From Aquibium pacificus (lineage in GTDB: Bacteria > Pseudomonadota > Alphaproteobacteria > Rhizobiales > Rhizobiaceae), in NCBI RefSeq assembly GCF_040839445.1, contig NZ_JBDPGJ010000004.1:682001-746000 (forward strand): a stretch of 64,000 bases of DNA, written 5' to 3'. The notes below the pieces were generated by a model. The model made no database searches. It had not been told where the DNA came from and saw only the letters and a program-made list of their open reading frames with translations. Numbering within the stretch: position 1 is the first letter of the stretch; every line of letters starts with the position of its first letter. The position numbers and the translations under genes are program-made. This document shows positions 17,727-26,892 of the stretch, piece by piece.

Positions 17727-19703
17727 ATGGGGGCGAACGCCAGTATGGGCACTCGCAGGGTAACGAGAGTCTTCGGCCGCATGACGATCACGATGAAGCT
17801 GATCCTTGCCGCGGTCGTCGTGAACATCGCCGGCCTCGCGGCTTCGGTTTACTTCGTCGACACGACCGCCGAGCATAGCCTGTACGACCTTGCCGCCGAC
17901 GGGTGGCGCATGCAGACGGGCCAGATCGCCGCCGCGGCCGCCGGCGGGATCAAATGGAAAAAACCCGAGGTCGTCGCGGACGCCTATGCCGCCTACAAGG
18001 CCGACGAAGAACGCGCGTTGTCGCGCGCGGTCGCGTTCGATGCCGACAAGGCGGAAATCACCTCCTTCGCCGCCGACGGCGTGGAGACGGCTCCCATCGA
18101 TGCCGCCATCCGGGAGATTGTCGCGGGTTCGCCCGAAACCCTGAGCAGCACGATGCTCGACGGCAGTGTCGTCATGGTCGCTCCGTCAGGCCAGACCGCG
18201 GACGGCAAGCCACTTGGCTATGTCGCGCTGGCCTGGAACACGGCCGCCGTCGAGAACATCCGTTCTTCGCTGAACGCGAGCACCACCCTGGCGCAGGGCC
18301 TCTCGACCCTTCTGCTCGTCCTGCTCCTCTTCCTGACCATCCGCGTGGTCGTGGGCCGGCCGCTGAAGGCGATCAACGGCCGCATCGAAAAGCTTTCGGC
18401 GGGCGATCTGGAGACCGGGGTCGACTACCAGGACCGCTCCGACGAGATCGGGGTCATCGCCCGGGCGCTTGAGGGATTTCGCGCCGCTTCGCTGGCCAAG
18501 CTCGACGCGGACCGCGAACTGGAGGATCAGCGCCTGTCCATGGAGGAACAGCGCAGCCAGAACGACGCATCACGCGCAACCGCCGCGAAGCTGCAGGCGG
18601 CGGTCGTGCGCCTCATCGGCGCCGCGCTGTCGCGGTTGGCCGAGGGAGACCTCACCACCCGCCTGAAGGTGGATTTCCCTGCGGAGTACCAGAAGCTGAA
18701 GGACGACTTCAATCTCGCCATGGACCGGCTCCAGGACGCCATGGAGCGGATCGTGGAGACCGGCGGGCAGCTTGAGAACGGCACGAGCGAAATCCGCCGC
18801 GCCGCCGACGATCTGGCGCGCCGCACGGAACAGCAGGCCGCCACCATCGAGCAGACCGTCGCGGCCGTAGGCGAGATCACCCGTTCCGTCTCGGCCACGG
18901 CCGCCGGCGCCGGCCAGGCACGCATCGCGGTCACCGAAGTGACAGTCGATGCCGGACGCAGCGACGAGGTCGTCGGCCAGGCGATCGCGGCCATGAGCGG
19001 TATCGAGAAGTCGTCCGGCGAGATCACCAAGATCATCGGCGTCATCGACGAGATCGCATTCCAGACCAACCTTCTGGCGCTCAACGCGGGCGTGGAAGCC
19101 GCCCGCGCGGGCGAGGCGGGCCGCGGATTCGCCGTCGTCGCCCAGGAGGTGCGCGGGTTGGCGCAGCGTTCCGCCGATGCCGCGCGCGAGATCAAGCAGC
19201 TGATCCAGAGTTCGGCCGCGCAGGTGAAAAACGGTGCGCGGCTGGTGGGCGAGACCGGCGATTTCATCGAGCGGATCGCGGCCAAGGTGGGCAACATCTC
19301 CACCATCGTCGTCGACATCGCCAAGGGCGCCGAGGAGCAGGCCAACACGCTGCGAGAGATCAACACGGCGATGAACGGCATCGACACCGCAACCCAGCAG
19401 GGGGCGGCGATGGCCGAGCAGTTCACCGCCACCAGCCACAGCCTGGCCCAGGATGGGGTCGAGCTCAAGCGGCTGATCGCGCACTTCAGGACGGAAGGCG
19501 ATGCCCACGCACGTTCGCACGGGCAACCCGCCGAAAGCCGCCCGCGCGTCCAGCCGGCGGAAAGCTATCCGCGAAGCCAGTCGGGCCAAAGCCGTCAGCG
19601 TGTCCAGGAGCGGCTCCGGCCGGCGCCGCGCGGCCGGCCAATCGCTCACGGATCCGCGGCGCTCGATCTTCACGCCGACGAGGATGGCTGGGAGGAGTTC
19701 TGA
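17727..19703 (+). CDS. Methyl-accepting chemotaxis protein with CheR-tethering tail
   Basis: A 658-residue inner-membrane receptor. TM1 is at about 24-45 (MKLILAAVVVNIAGLAA) and TM2 at about 192-210 (LSTLLLVLLLFLTIRVVVG), with a periplasmic ligand domain between. Next come HAMP regions (VGRPLKAINGRIEKLSAGDL and a second near 290-345) and the signalling hairpin with IIGVIDEIAFQTNLLALNAG and VVAQEVRGLAQRSADAAREI. The C-terminus ends DGWEEF, matching the xWxxF pentapeptide that docks CheR/CheB. Receptors of this type signal to CheA/CheW. The first ATG lacks a good SD; ATG 17745 or 17781 are alternatives. No che genes are adjacent. Confidence 0.92.
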   Translation: MGANASMGTRRVTRVFGRMTITMKLILAAVVVNIAGLAASVYFVDTTAEHSLYDLAADGWRMQTGQIAAAAAGGIKWKKPEVVADAYAAYKADEERALSRAVAFDADKAEITSFAADGVETAPIDAAIREIVAGSPETLSSTMLDGSVVMVAPSGQTADGKPLGYVALAWNTAAVENIRSSLNASTTLAQGLSTLLLVLLLFLTIRVVVGRPLKAINGRIEKLSAGDLETGVDYQDRSDEIGVIARALEGFRAASLAKLDADRELEDQRLSMEEQRSQNDASRATAAKLQAAVVRLIGAALSRLAEGDLTTRLKVDFPAEYQKLKDDFNLAMDRLQDAMERIVETGGQLENGTSEIRRAADDLARRTEQQAATIEQTVAAVGEITRSVSATAAGAGQARIAVTEVTVDAGRSDEVVGQAIAAMSGIEKSSGEITKIIGVIDEIAFQTNLLALNAGVEAARAGEAGRGFAVVAQEVRGLAQRSADAAREIKQLIQSSAAQVKNGARLVGETGDFIERIAAKVGNISTIVVDIAKGAEEQANTLREINTAMNGIDTATQQGAAMAEQFTATSHSLAQDGVELKRLIAHFRTEGDAHARSHGQPAESRPRVQPAESYPRSQSGQSRQRVQERLRPAPRGRPIAHGSAALDLHADEDGWEEF

Positions 19704-19815
19704 GCCTGCCATAGGCCGGCCCTGAAAATGCCGGATATGCCCGACTTCGAACCGCGGTGGAACGTCCGCACTCGCGACCACCGGAACAAGGGCGAGTTCC
19801 GCAATTGCCCTCCGG

Positions 19816-20586
19816 TCAGCCGCTGGGCTTCCCGCCTTTCCGCCTCAGCACGTAAACATCCATGATCCAGCCGTTCTCGTCGCGCGCGGCGGTTCGCTTC
19901 GCCTCGATCTCCCCCGACTTTTCGGCGAGATCGCCCGCCACGATCATCTCCTGCTCGAGCCCGAGATAAGCGCCCCAGAAGATGTCGTAAGCATCCTGCG
20001 CGACGTGCCGGAATGACATGTCGCCGTCGAGCATGACCACGATCGTGTCGGCGGCGTCGGGTGGCGCGTCTTTCAGTTTTCGTCCGGTGGTGACGAGCAC
20101 CGGGTTCCCGACGGTATTGAGCGGCATGGCGTGGCTGGCGGCGAGCGCCTGAACGCTGGTGATGCCAGGGATGACCTCCAGCGCGAATTCCATGGAATGC
20201 GTGGTGCGCAGTCGGTCGAGGATGCGCAGGGTCGAGTCGTAGAGCGAGGGATCGCCCCAGACGAGGAAGGCGGCGGTGCCGCCGCCGGGAACTTCCCGCG
20301 CCAGTAGGTCCCGGTAGGTCGCGGCGATCGCCCCGTGCCAGTCGTCGACCGACTTCAGGTAGGTTTCGCTGCCGTCGCGCTGAGGCAGGTCGAACTCAAC
20401 GATGCGCGTGTTTCCGTTCTCCAGGAACCGTCGGCAGATTTCGCGGCGCAGTTCGGCCAGGTCTTCCTTGGCGCTTCCCTTGCGTGGCAGAAGCACGATG
20501 TCGGCGCGGTTCAGCGCTTTGATCGCCTGCACCGTCATGTGCTCCGGATTGCCGGCGCCGATGCCGATGACGAGCAGCTTCAGCAT
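19816..20586 (-). CDS. cobF: Precorrin-6A synthase (deacetylating), CobF
   Basis: A 256-residue SAM-dependent methylase that methylates C-1 of precorrin-5 with loss of acetate, a step specific to the aerobic cobalamin route. It opens with LLVIGIGAGNPEHMTVQAIK (the GxGxG SAM site of tetrapyrrole methylases), and has FLVWGDPSLYDSTLRI and EVIPGITSVQALAASH. It is the last gene of the cobL-E-M-A-B-S-T-F run; 5 bp separate it from cobT. The presence of cobF together with cobG marks the oxygen-dependent pathway. Confidence 0.93.
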   Translation of the reverse strand: MLKLLVIGIGAGNPEHMTVQAIKALNRADIVLLPRKGSAKEDLAELRREICRRFLENGNTRIVEFDLPQRDGSETYLKSVDDWHGAIAATYRDLLAREVPGGGTAAFLVWGDPSLYDSTLRILDRLRTTHSMEFALEVIPGITSVQALAASHAMPLNTVGNPVLVTTGRKLKDAPPDAADTIVVMLDGDMSFRHVAQDAYDIFWGAYLGLEQEMIVAGDLAEKSGEIEAKRTAARDENGWIMDVYVLRRKGGKPSG

Positions 20587-20591
20587 GGCGA

Positions 20592-21605
20592 CTATCCTTC
20601 CGAGACCCCCGCCTCGGCGAAGGTCGCCATGCCGGAATGGCAGGCAAGCGCTCCGCGCAAGATGTTGACGGCCAGGCAGGCGCCGGAGCCTTCGCCGAGC
20701 CGCATGCCGAGATCGAGCAGCGGCCGCAGTTCCAACCGCCCGAGCAGCCTGCCGTGCTGGGCCTCGGCTGAGACATGGCCGGCGAGGCAGTGCGACAACC
20801 CTCCTTCGGCGAGCTTCGCCAGCGGCGCGGCGGCGGCGGTGGCGACGAACCCGTCGAGCAGCACCGGAACTCCGCGCAGGCGCGCCTCGAGCACCGCTCC
20901 GAAGATTGCGGCGAGCTCGCGCCCGCCGACGAGCCGCGCCGCCTCCAGCGGGTCCGAAAGCCGGTCGCCATGGAAGCCGAGGGCGGCGTCGACGGTCTCC
21001 GCCTTGCGGGCGAGGCCGGCGTCGTTCACGCCGGTGCCGCGGCCGACCCATTCGGAACCCGTTCCGCCGAACAGTGCGGCGCAGAGCGTGGCGGCCACCG
21101 TCGTGTTGCCGATGCCCATCTCGCCGACGCATACGAGTTGGGCGCCGTCCGGCACCGCCGCGCGCCCCGCATCGACGGCTGCCACGAACGCGGCCTCGTC
21201 CATGGCCGGTCCCTGCGTGAAGTCGCCCGTCGGGGTGTCGATGTCGAGCGGCACCACTGTGAGGTCGATGCCCGCCTGTCGCGCCAGCTGGTTCACCGCC
21301 GCGCCGCCGGCCGCGAAATTGCCCACCATCTGCGCCGTGACGGCCGCGGGAAAGGCGGAGACGCCGCGTTGCGTGATGCCGTGCGAGCCGGCAAAGATCA
21401 GTGCGACCGCCTTGTCGATGGTGGGGATGTCGCGGCCCTGCCAATGGGCCATGAACTCCGCCAGTTCTTCCAGCCGTCCGAGGCTTCCCGGCGGCTTGGT
21501 GAGGACCGCCTGACGAGCGCGCGCGGCCTGCGCGGCGCCTGCGTCGCCTGCGGGGAGATCGCAGCAGAGTGCGCGGATGGTCTCGATGCTGCCGGTTCCG
21601 GCCAT
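20592..21605 (-). CDS. cobT: Nicotinate-nucleotide--dimethylbenzimidazole phosphoribosyltransferase
   Basis: A 337-residue enzyme that makes alpha-ribazole phosphate, the lower-ligand nucleotide of B12 (called CobU in Pseudomonas denitrificans, CobT in Salmonella). Diagnostic sequences are TKPPGSLGRLEELA at the N-terminus, FAGSHGITQRGVSAFP, CVGEMGIGNTTVAA and GFVATAAAAPL with the catalytic Glu in the EGSGACLAVNIL region. I start at ATG 21605; a longer frame to 21677 would run into cobS. It follows cobS by 10 bp. Confidence 0.95.
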   Translation of the reverse strand: MAGTGSIETIRALCCDLPAGDAGAAQAARARQAVLTKPPGSLGRLEELAEFMAHWQGRDIPTIDKAVALIFAGSHGITQRGVSAFPAAVTAQMVGNFAAGGAAVNQLARQAGIDLTVVPLDIDTPTGDFTQGPAMDEAAFVAAVDAGRAAVPDGAQLVCVGEMGIGNTTVAATLCAALFGGTGSEWVGRGTGVNDAGLARKAETVDAALGFHGDRLSDPLEAARLVGGRELAAIFGAVLEARLRGVPVLLDGFVATAAAAPLAKLAEGGLSHCLAGHVSAEAQHGRLLGRLELRPLLDLGMRLGEGSGACLAVNILRGALACHSGMATFAEAGVSEG

Positions 21606-21615
21606 GATTGCTCCG

Positions 21616-22392
21616 TCAGGTGAGGATTGCCGCCGCGGCAAGCAGCAGCACGATTTCGCAGGATTGCTGGAGCGCACCCAATACGTCGCCGGTCTGCCCG
21701 CCTATCTGGTGGCGCGCGAGCATGGCCAGCCCGAAGAAGACCGCCGCGAGCAACAGCGCGGAAAGGACGGCGAAGCCGAGGCCGAGCGGCAGGAGAGCGA
21801 GGAAACCGAGGCCAAGCGCGCCCAGTGCGACGTTCCTGTCGATGATCCCGAGCCCGGCCGAGAGCCCGTCGGTCCTGGCCGGTAGGACGATCGACGCGAA
21901 GGCAGGGAGCACCGCGCGTGAGCCGGCATGTACAGCAATCAATGCGACGAGCAGGCCCCATCCGCCCTCGGCCGCAGCGATGGCCGCGATCGCACTCCAC
22001 CTGGCCAGTGCCGAGAGGAGGAGCGCCAGCGTCCCATAGCTACCGATGCGGCTGTCGCGCATGATGGTGAGCTTGTCGCCGCGCGTCCTGCCGCCGCCGA
22101 ACCCGTCGGCGACGTCGGCCGCCCCGTCCTCATGCAGCGCGCCGGTGACGAGAATGCCCGCCGCCAGCGCCAAGACGGCGGCGGCACCCGAAGGCAGCGA
22201 AAGCCACAGCGCCAGGCCGCCTGCCACCCCCGCGACGACCCCAACGACAAGGCCGGCGACCGGAACTGCCCAGAGCGCATGCGTGAAGGACCGGTGCCGC
22301 GGCAGGTCGGGCAGCGGCAGGCGCGTGAAGAAGCCGAGGCAGAGCAGGATGTCAGCCACGAAAGGGTTGTCCAGGAAGCGCCCGCCGCTCAT
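21616..22392 (-). CDS. cobS: Adenosylcobinamide-GDP ribazoletransferase (cobalamin synthase)
   Basis: A 258-residue polytopic membrane protein that joins alpha-ribazole to adenosylcobinamide-GDP, the final assembly step (CobV in P. denitrificans). The active-site block GALHEDGAADVADGFGGG with the Mg-binding acidic residues and MRDSRIGSYGTLAL are unmistakable; several Ala/Leu-rich helices follow. The start lies 3 bp from the cobB stop, so the genes are co-transcribed. Confidence 0.95.
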   Translation of the reverse strand: MSGGRFLDNPFVADILLCLGFFTRLPLPDLPRHRSFTHALWAVPVAGLVVGVVAGVAGGLALWLSLPSGAAAVLALAAGILVTGALHEDGAADVADGFGGGRTRGDKLTIMRDSRIGSYGTLALLLSALARWSAIAAIAAAEGGWGLLVALIAVHAGSRAVLPAFASIVLPARTDGLSAGLGIIDRNVALGALGLGFLALLPLGLGFAVLSALLLAAVFFGLAMLARHQIGGQTGDVLGALQQSCEIVLLLAAAAILT

Positions 22393-22395
22393 GCC

Positions 22396-23709
22396 TCAGC
22401 CACGCGCGATTGCATGGAAGAATGCACCGGTGACGTTGCCGCGCCGGCTTCCCGAAGGGCCGAGGCTGTTGCCGGGCGCGTCCCACAGGTCGGCCAGCGG
22501 CGCGTCGTTGCCGGGCTCGACGACGCGCGAATAGTGGAATTCGTGGCCGCGAATCTCGTCGCCGGCGCGACCGACGACGCTGTCGGTGGCGAGCCGTGCC
22601 TTGCGATAGCCGAGATTGATCCGGCGCTTGGCATAGCTGGTGGTGTGGCCGAGCAGGCCGGCCATGCGGTGGGTGATGCCGTCGGCATCTTCCAGCGCCT
22701 CGCCGAGGACCATGTAGCCGCCGCACTCGCCATGGACCGGCTTCGTCTCGGCAAAGCGCGAGAGGCCGTCGCGGAACTCCAGCGCCGCCGCGAGCTTTCC
22801 GGCGTGCAGCTCCGGATAGCCGCCCGGCAGCCAGCAGACATCGCAGGATCGGTCCGGCGCTTCGTCGGCCAGCGGCGAGAAGGCAACGAGTTCGGCGCCC
22901 GCTTCGCGCCAGTGGCGGACAACATGGGGATAAACGAAGCTGAAGGCGGCGTCCTCGGCAATCGCGATGCGCTGCCCGGGCGGCGGAATCAGCGCCTCTT
23001 CTGAACCCGCGCCGGGATCGACGGGCGCCGCCGCCTCCAACACCCTGTCGACATCGATCGACTTTTCCATCACGTCGGCCAGCCTGTCGATGAAGGCCTC
23101 GAGTGCGGCGTGTTCGCGCGCCTGCACCAGCCCGAGGTGCCGCTCCGGCATGGCCATGTCGGCATTGCGCCGGATCGCGCCGAAGACGGGAATGCCGCGC
23201 TCCTCGATAGCCGCGCGCGACTGCACCTCGTGCCGGTCGCTGGCGACCTGGTTGAGCACGACGCCCGCGACCCGCACCTGCGGATCGAAGGTGAAAAAAC
23301 CGTGCGCGATCGCCGCAGCCGTCTGCGACTGCCCGGAGATGTCGAGCACCAGCAGCACGGGCAGGCCGAAGCCGCGCGCCAGATCGGCGGCGGAGCCGGT
23401 GCGGCCTTCCTCGGTGCGCACGCCGTCGAACAGCCCCATGGCGCTTTCGACGATCATCACGTCCGCGCCGTCGGCCTGTTGCGCGATCAGCCGCTCGATG
23501 AGGTGCGGCGGCATGGCCCAACTGTCGAGATTGACGCCCGGCCTGCCGGTGGCCGCGGCATGGAAACCGGGGTCGATGTAGTCGGGCCCCGATTTCGCCG
23601 CTGCCACCACGAGGCCGCGCCGGCCGAAGGCGCGCATGAGGCCTACCGCGACGCTGGTCTTGCCGGAGCCGGAGCGCGCCGCCCCGACGATGAAGCCGCG
23701 CGGGCTCAT
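22396..23709 (-). CDS. cobB: Cobyrinate/hydrogenobyrinate a,c-diamide synthase CobB
   Basis: A 437-residue glutamine amidotransferase that amidates the a and c side chains. The N-terminal half is a dethiobiotin-synthetase-like ATPase with ARSGSGKTSVAVGLMRA (P-loop) and KSGPDYIDPGFHAAATGRP. The C-terminal half is a class I GATase with the nucleophile in HGECGGYMVLG (Cys near residue 329) and a His at HEFHYS. The start ATG overlaps the cobA stop (23706-23709), which implies coupling. Confidence 0.95.
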   Translation of the reverse strand: MSPRGFIVGAARSGSGKTSVAVGLMRAFGRRGLVVAAAKSGPDYIDPGFHAAATGRPGVNLDSWAMPPHLIERLIAQQADGADVMIVESAMGLFDGVRTEEGRTGSAADLARGFGLPVLLVLDISGQSQTAAAIAHGFFTFDPQVRVAGVVLNQVASDRHEVQSRAAIEERGIPVFGAIRRNADMAMPERHLGLVQAREHAALEAFIDRLADVMEKSIDVDRVLEAAAPVDPGAGSEEALIPPPGQRIAIAEDAAFSFVYPHVVRHWREAGAELVAFSPLADEAPDRSCDVCWLPGGYPELHAGKLAAALEFRDGLSRFAETKPVHGECGGYMVLGEALEDADGITHRMAGLLGHTTSYAKRRINLGYRKARLATDSVVGRAGDEIRGHEFHYSRVVEPGNDAPLADLWDAPGNSLGPSGSRRGNVTGAFFHAIARG

Positions 23710-24509
23710 GCCGTCTGGTCCGTCCGGGCGAGCGACTGGAGTTCGTCGCGGAAGGAGACGATGTCGCCCACCACGATCAACGCCGGCGAGCCTACGCCCG
23801 CCTCCCGCGCGCTGCGGTGGATGGTGTCGAGCGTGGCGACGACGATCCTCTCGTCGGGCGTCGTCGCCGACATGATGACCGCCGCCGGGGTCCCTCCCGG
23901 CAGTCCGCCCGCCACGAGCGCGTCCGCGATCGTCTCGAGGTTGCTCATGCCCATGTAGATGACGATCGGCTGGCCTGTCGCCGCGAGAGCGGCCCAGTCG
24001 AGACAATCGTCGTCGTCGGCGGCGTGGCCGGTGGCGAAGGTGATCGCCTTGTTGATGCCGCGCATGGTGGCGGGAATGCGCGCGTCGGCGAGGGCCCCAA
24101 GCGCGGAGGTCACGCCGGGAAGAAAGCGGAACGGAATGCCGGCGCGCGCAAGCTCCAGTGCCTCCTCGGCGCCGCGGCCGAACATGTTGGGATCGCCGCC
24201 CTTGAGCCGCAGCACCCGATTGCCCGCCCGGGCCAGATCGACGATCAACGCGTTGATGTGCGCCTGCGCGAAGGAGGGCGCACCGCCACGCTTTCCGACG
24301 AAATGCAGCGAGGCTTCCGGTGCGGCGCGCAGCACGGTGGGGTCGACGAGCGCGTCGTAGACGACGGCGTCGGCCTGCGACAGCGCATGGACGACGTCGA
24401 GCGTCAGGCAGCCGAGCCCGCCCGGCCCGGCGCCGGCCAGCCACACATGGCCGGGTTCGAAGGTGGCGCCCTGGAAGGGGAGGCGGCCGATGGAATCGCG
24501 CAGCGTCAT
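23706..24509 (-). CDS. cobA: Uroporphyrinogen-III C-methyltransferase CobA
   Basis: A 267-residue enzyme that makes precorrin-2, the entry step to the corrin ring. It contains VWLAGAGPGGLGCLTL (SAM site), YDALVDPTVL, GKRGG, VLRLKGGDPNMFGRGAEE and IPATMRGINKAITFATGH, all SUMT signatures. No siroheme oxidase/ferrochelatase domains are fused, as expected for a B12-dedicated CobA. ATGA overlap with cobM upstream. Confidence 0.95.
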   Translation of the reverse strand: MTLRDSIGRLPFQGATFEPGHVWLAGAGPGGLGCLTLDVVHALSQADAVVYDALVDPTVLRAAPEASLHFVGKRGGAPSFAQAHINALIVDLARAGNRVLRLKGGDPNMFGRGAEEALELARAGIPFRFLPGVTSALGALADARIPATMRGINKAITFATGHAADDDDCLDWAALAATGQPIVIYMGMSNLETIADALVAGGLPGGTPAAVIMSATTPDERIVVATLDTIHRSAREAGVGSPALIVVGDIVSFRDELQSLARTDQTA

Positions 24510-25270
24510 GGCATGTCCCTGCCGCGGAAACGGCGCTGGTAAGCGGCGTCGTAGAGCGCACTTTCGCGGAAGTCCTCCGCTTCCAACCCCCGCCCGACGA
24601 AGACGATCGCGGTCCGGTCGATGGGCTCCTCGGCGACGCGCGCCTCGATGTCGGAGAGCGTGCCGGCGACGATGCGCTCGTCCGGCCAGGTGGCGCGCAC
24701 GACGATCGCAACGGGGCAGTCCGCGCCGTAGAGCGGTGTGAGTTCGGCGACGATCCGGTCGAGCGCGTGGATCGCGAGGTGGATTGCCAGCGTCGCGCCG
24801 GTCCGGCCGAAGGCGGCGAGCGTCTCGCCGTCCGGCATCGCCGAGGCACGGCCCGAAACGCGCGTGAGCACGAGGCTCTGGTTGACTTCGGGGATGGTCA
24901 GTTCGCGTCCGAGCGCCGAGGCGGCCGCGGCGAATGCCGGCACGCCGGGCGTCAGCGTGTAGGGGATGCCGAGCGCACGCAGCCGGCGCATCTGTTCCGC
25001 CACTGCGCTCCACACCGACAGGTCGCCCGAATGCAGCCGCGCGACGTCCTGACCCGCCGCGTGGGCGGCGACGTACTCGGCCTCGATCTCGTCGAGCGAC
25101 ATGGGCGCGGTGTCGACCTTGTGCGCATGGGCCGGGCAATGGTCGAGCAGTTCCGTCGGCACGATCGAGCCGGCATAGAGGCAGACCGGGCAACGCGCGA
25201 GCAGGTCGCGGCCGCGGACGGTGATGAGGTCGGCGGCGCCCGGCCCCGCGCCGATGAAATGCACCGTCAT
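24506..25270 (-). CDS. cobM: Precorrin-4 C11-methyltransferase CobM
   Basis: A 254-residue tetrapyrrole methylase. It starts MTVHFIGAGPGAADLITVRG, then CLYAGSIVPTELLDHCP (a CobM/CbiF hallmark), RLHSGDLSVWSAVAEQ, TPGVPAFAAAASALGRELT and the closing GRGLEAEDFRESALYDAAY. It moves a methyl group to C-11 of precorrin-4. Its start overlaps the cobE stop and its stop overlaps the cobA start. Confidence 0.95.
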   Translation of the reverse strand: MTVHFIGAGPGAADLITVRGRDLLARCPVCLYAGSIVPTELLDHCPAHAHKVDTAPMSLDEIEAEYVAAHAAGQDVARLHSGDLSVWSAVAEQMRRLRALGIPYTLTPGVPAFAAAASALGRELTIPEVNQSLVLTRVSGRASAMPDGETLAAFGRTGATLAIHLAIHALDRIVAELTPLYGADCPVAIVVRATWPDERIVAGTLSDIEARVAEEPIDRTAIVFVGRGLEAEDFRESALYDAAYQRRFRGRDMP

Positions 25271-25650
25271 GGCCGCGCTTCCGCATGCGCGATCGCGCAG
25301 GTCGCCGGCCCGATGGCAATCCGTGGCCCAAGCAGGCGCGCGGCAGGACCGGCGACGGCCAGTGCCGCCGCTTCTGCCGCCGAGCCGTGACCCGTTGCGG
25401 CAAGGGATGCTTCCGATCGGGTCAGCGTCTTCTTCTCCGTAGCTTCCAGTGCCGCCTCGTCCGCGAGGATCAGCGGCCGTTGCAGCAGGCCTGCTACATC
25501 GGCCAGCGCTGGTTCGCCGCGCTTTTGCGGCAGCGACGCCAGCGCGTCGATCTGCGTCCTCCCCAGTCCATGCGCCGACAGCGCGGCATCGAGCGCGGCG
25601 AGAACCTCATCTACGGTGACGCCCTTGCGGCAGCCGATGCCCGCGACCAT
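25267..25650 (-). CDS. cobE: Cobalamin biosynthesis protein CobE
   Basis: A 127-residue protein equal to the C-terminal domain of CbiG, beginning MVAGIGCRKGVTVDEVLAAL and containing TRSEASLAATGHGSAAEAAA. CbiG opens the ring lactone in the anaerobic route, but the exact job of CobE in the aerobic route is not settled. I chose ATG 25650, which overlaps the cobL stop (TGATG) and has GGAG nine bases before it; ATGs at 25665 and 25671 are alternatives inside cobL. Confidence 0.85.
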   Translation of the reverse strand: MVAGIGCRKGVTVDEVLAALDAALSAHGLGRTQIDALASLPQKRGEPALADVAGLLQRPLILADEAALEATEKKTLTRSEASLAATGHGSAAEAAALAVAGPAARLLGPRIAIGPATCAIAHAEARP

Positions 25651-26873
25651 CACGGCTTGCTCCATGTCCACTGCGTCACCGGCATGGCCGGCCGCCAGCC
25701 GCTCATGCCGCCGACGGGCGCGGCGCGGGTGACGCCGATCCGCGAGAGTTCGCCGCCATTGCGGGCGTAAAGGTCGAGCAGGACGGCCTCCATTTCCAGC
25801 GTCACGGCATTCGCGACCAGCCGTCCGCCGGGACGCAGCCGTCCCATGGCGGTCTCCACTACGCCGTTGCGCGAGCCGCCGCCGCCAACGAAGATCGCGT
25901 CAGGGTCGGGGAGACCGGCGAGCGCCTCCGCTGCCTGCCCTTCGACGATCCTCAGCCCCGGAACTCCGAGCGAACTCGCATTACCGCGGATGCGCGCCGC
26001 GCGATCCGCTTCCGCCTCGATCGCCACGGCGCGCATCGACGGATGCGCGAGCATCCAGGAGATTGCGATCGAGCCAGAGCCGGCGCCGATGTCCCACAGA
26101 AGCTCGCCGCGCCGGGGCGCCAGCGAGGAAAGGGTGACGGCGCGGATTTCGCGCTTGGTGATCTGGCCGTCGTGTTCGAACAGATCATCGGGCAGGGCCG
26201 ATGCGAGCGGGATGGTCCTGTCGCCATCGCCGCACGAGGCTTCGATCGCGACGACGTTCAGGTCCGCGAAGGTCTTGTCGCCGAGCGCGTCGGCGCGTAG
26301 CGTGGTAACTGCTTCGGCCGGACCACCGAGCGCTTCGAGGACGTAGAACCGCGAGCCGCCGAAACCGCTTTCGCACAGAAGCCGCGCGATCTCGGCTGGC
26401 GACCTGCCGTTCGAGGTCAGCGCGAGGATGCGTGCACCATCATTCAGCAGTGGCCGGATCAGCTCGACCGGGCGGCCATGCAGCGAGATCGTCTCAGTCT
26501 CCTGCAAAGCCCAGCCGAGCCGCGCCGCCGCCAGGCTGAAGGCGGACGGCGCCGGATAAGCGCGGAACTCGGCCGGATCGACGTGCCGCGCCAAGGTCGC
26601 GCCGACGCCGTGGCAGAACGGATCGCCGGACGCCAGCACGCAGACATTTCGTCCTCGCGCGGCGATCACGTCAGTCATGCCGGTATCGAAAGGGACCGGC
26701 CATCGGCAGGCCTCGCCGCGGATCGCCGGTGCGGCCAGTTCGAGGTGCCGCGCGCCGCCGAAGACGATCTCCGCCTCGCCGATCGCCTGCCGCGCCGCAG
26801 CGCCGATGCCGTCGAGCCCGTCCTCGCCGATGCCGACGATCGCCAGCCACTTTGCCGTTGCGCCGGCCGGCAT
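25650..26873 (-). CDS. cobL: Precorrin-6Y C5,15-methyltransferase (decarboxylating) CobL
   Basis: A 407-residue two-domain enzyme. The N-terminal CbiE-like methylase (about 1-210) has LAIVGIGEDGLDGIGAAAR, VLASGDPFCHGVGATL and ISLHGRPVE. The C-terminal CbiT-like methylase (about 225-407) has LLWDIGAGSGSIAISWML and DAIFVGGGG. It methylates C-5 and C-15 and decarboxylates the C-12 acetate. Start ATG 26873 (AGGAAGGAC before it) leaves 19 bp to the divergent cobK start; ATG 26894 would share a CATG with cobK. Confidence 0.92.
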   Translation of the reverse strand: MPAGATAKWLAIVGIGEDGLDGIGAAARQAIGEAEIVFGGARHLELAAPAIRGEACRWPVPFDTGMTDVIAARGRNVCVLASGDPFCHGVGATLARHVDPAEFRAYPAPSAFSLAAARLGWALQETETISLHGRPVELIRPLLNDGARILALTSNGRSPAEIARLLCESGFGGSRFYVLEALGGPAEAVTTLRADALGDKTFADLNVVAIEASCGDGDRTIPLASALPDDLFEHDGQITKREIRAVTLSSLAPRRGELLWDIGAGSGSIAISWMLAHPSMRAVAIEAEADRAARIRGNASSLGVPGLRIVEGQAAEALAGLPDPDAIFVGGGGSRNGVVETAMGRLRPGGRLVANAVTLEMEAVLLDLYARNGGELSRIGVTRAAPVGGMSGWRPAMPVTQWTWSKP

Positions 26874-26892
26874 GTCCTTCCTAGATGGCGGC

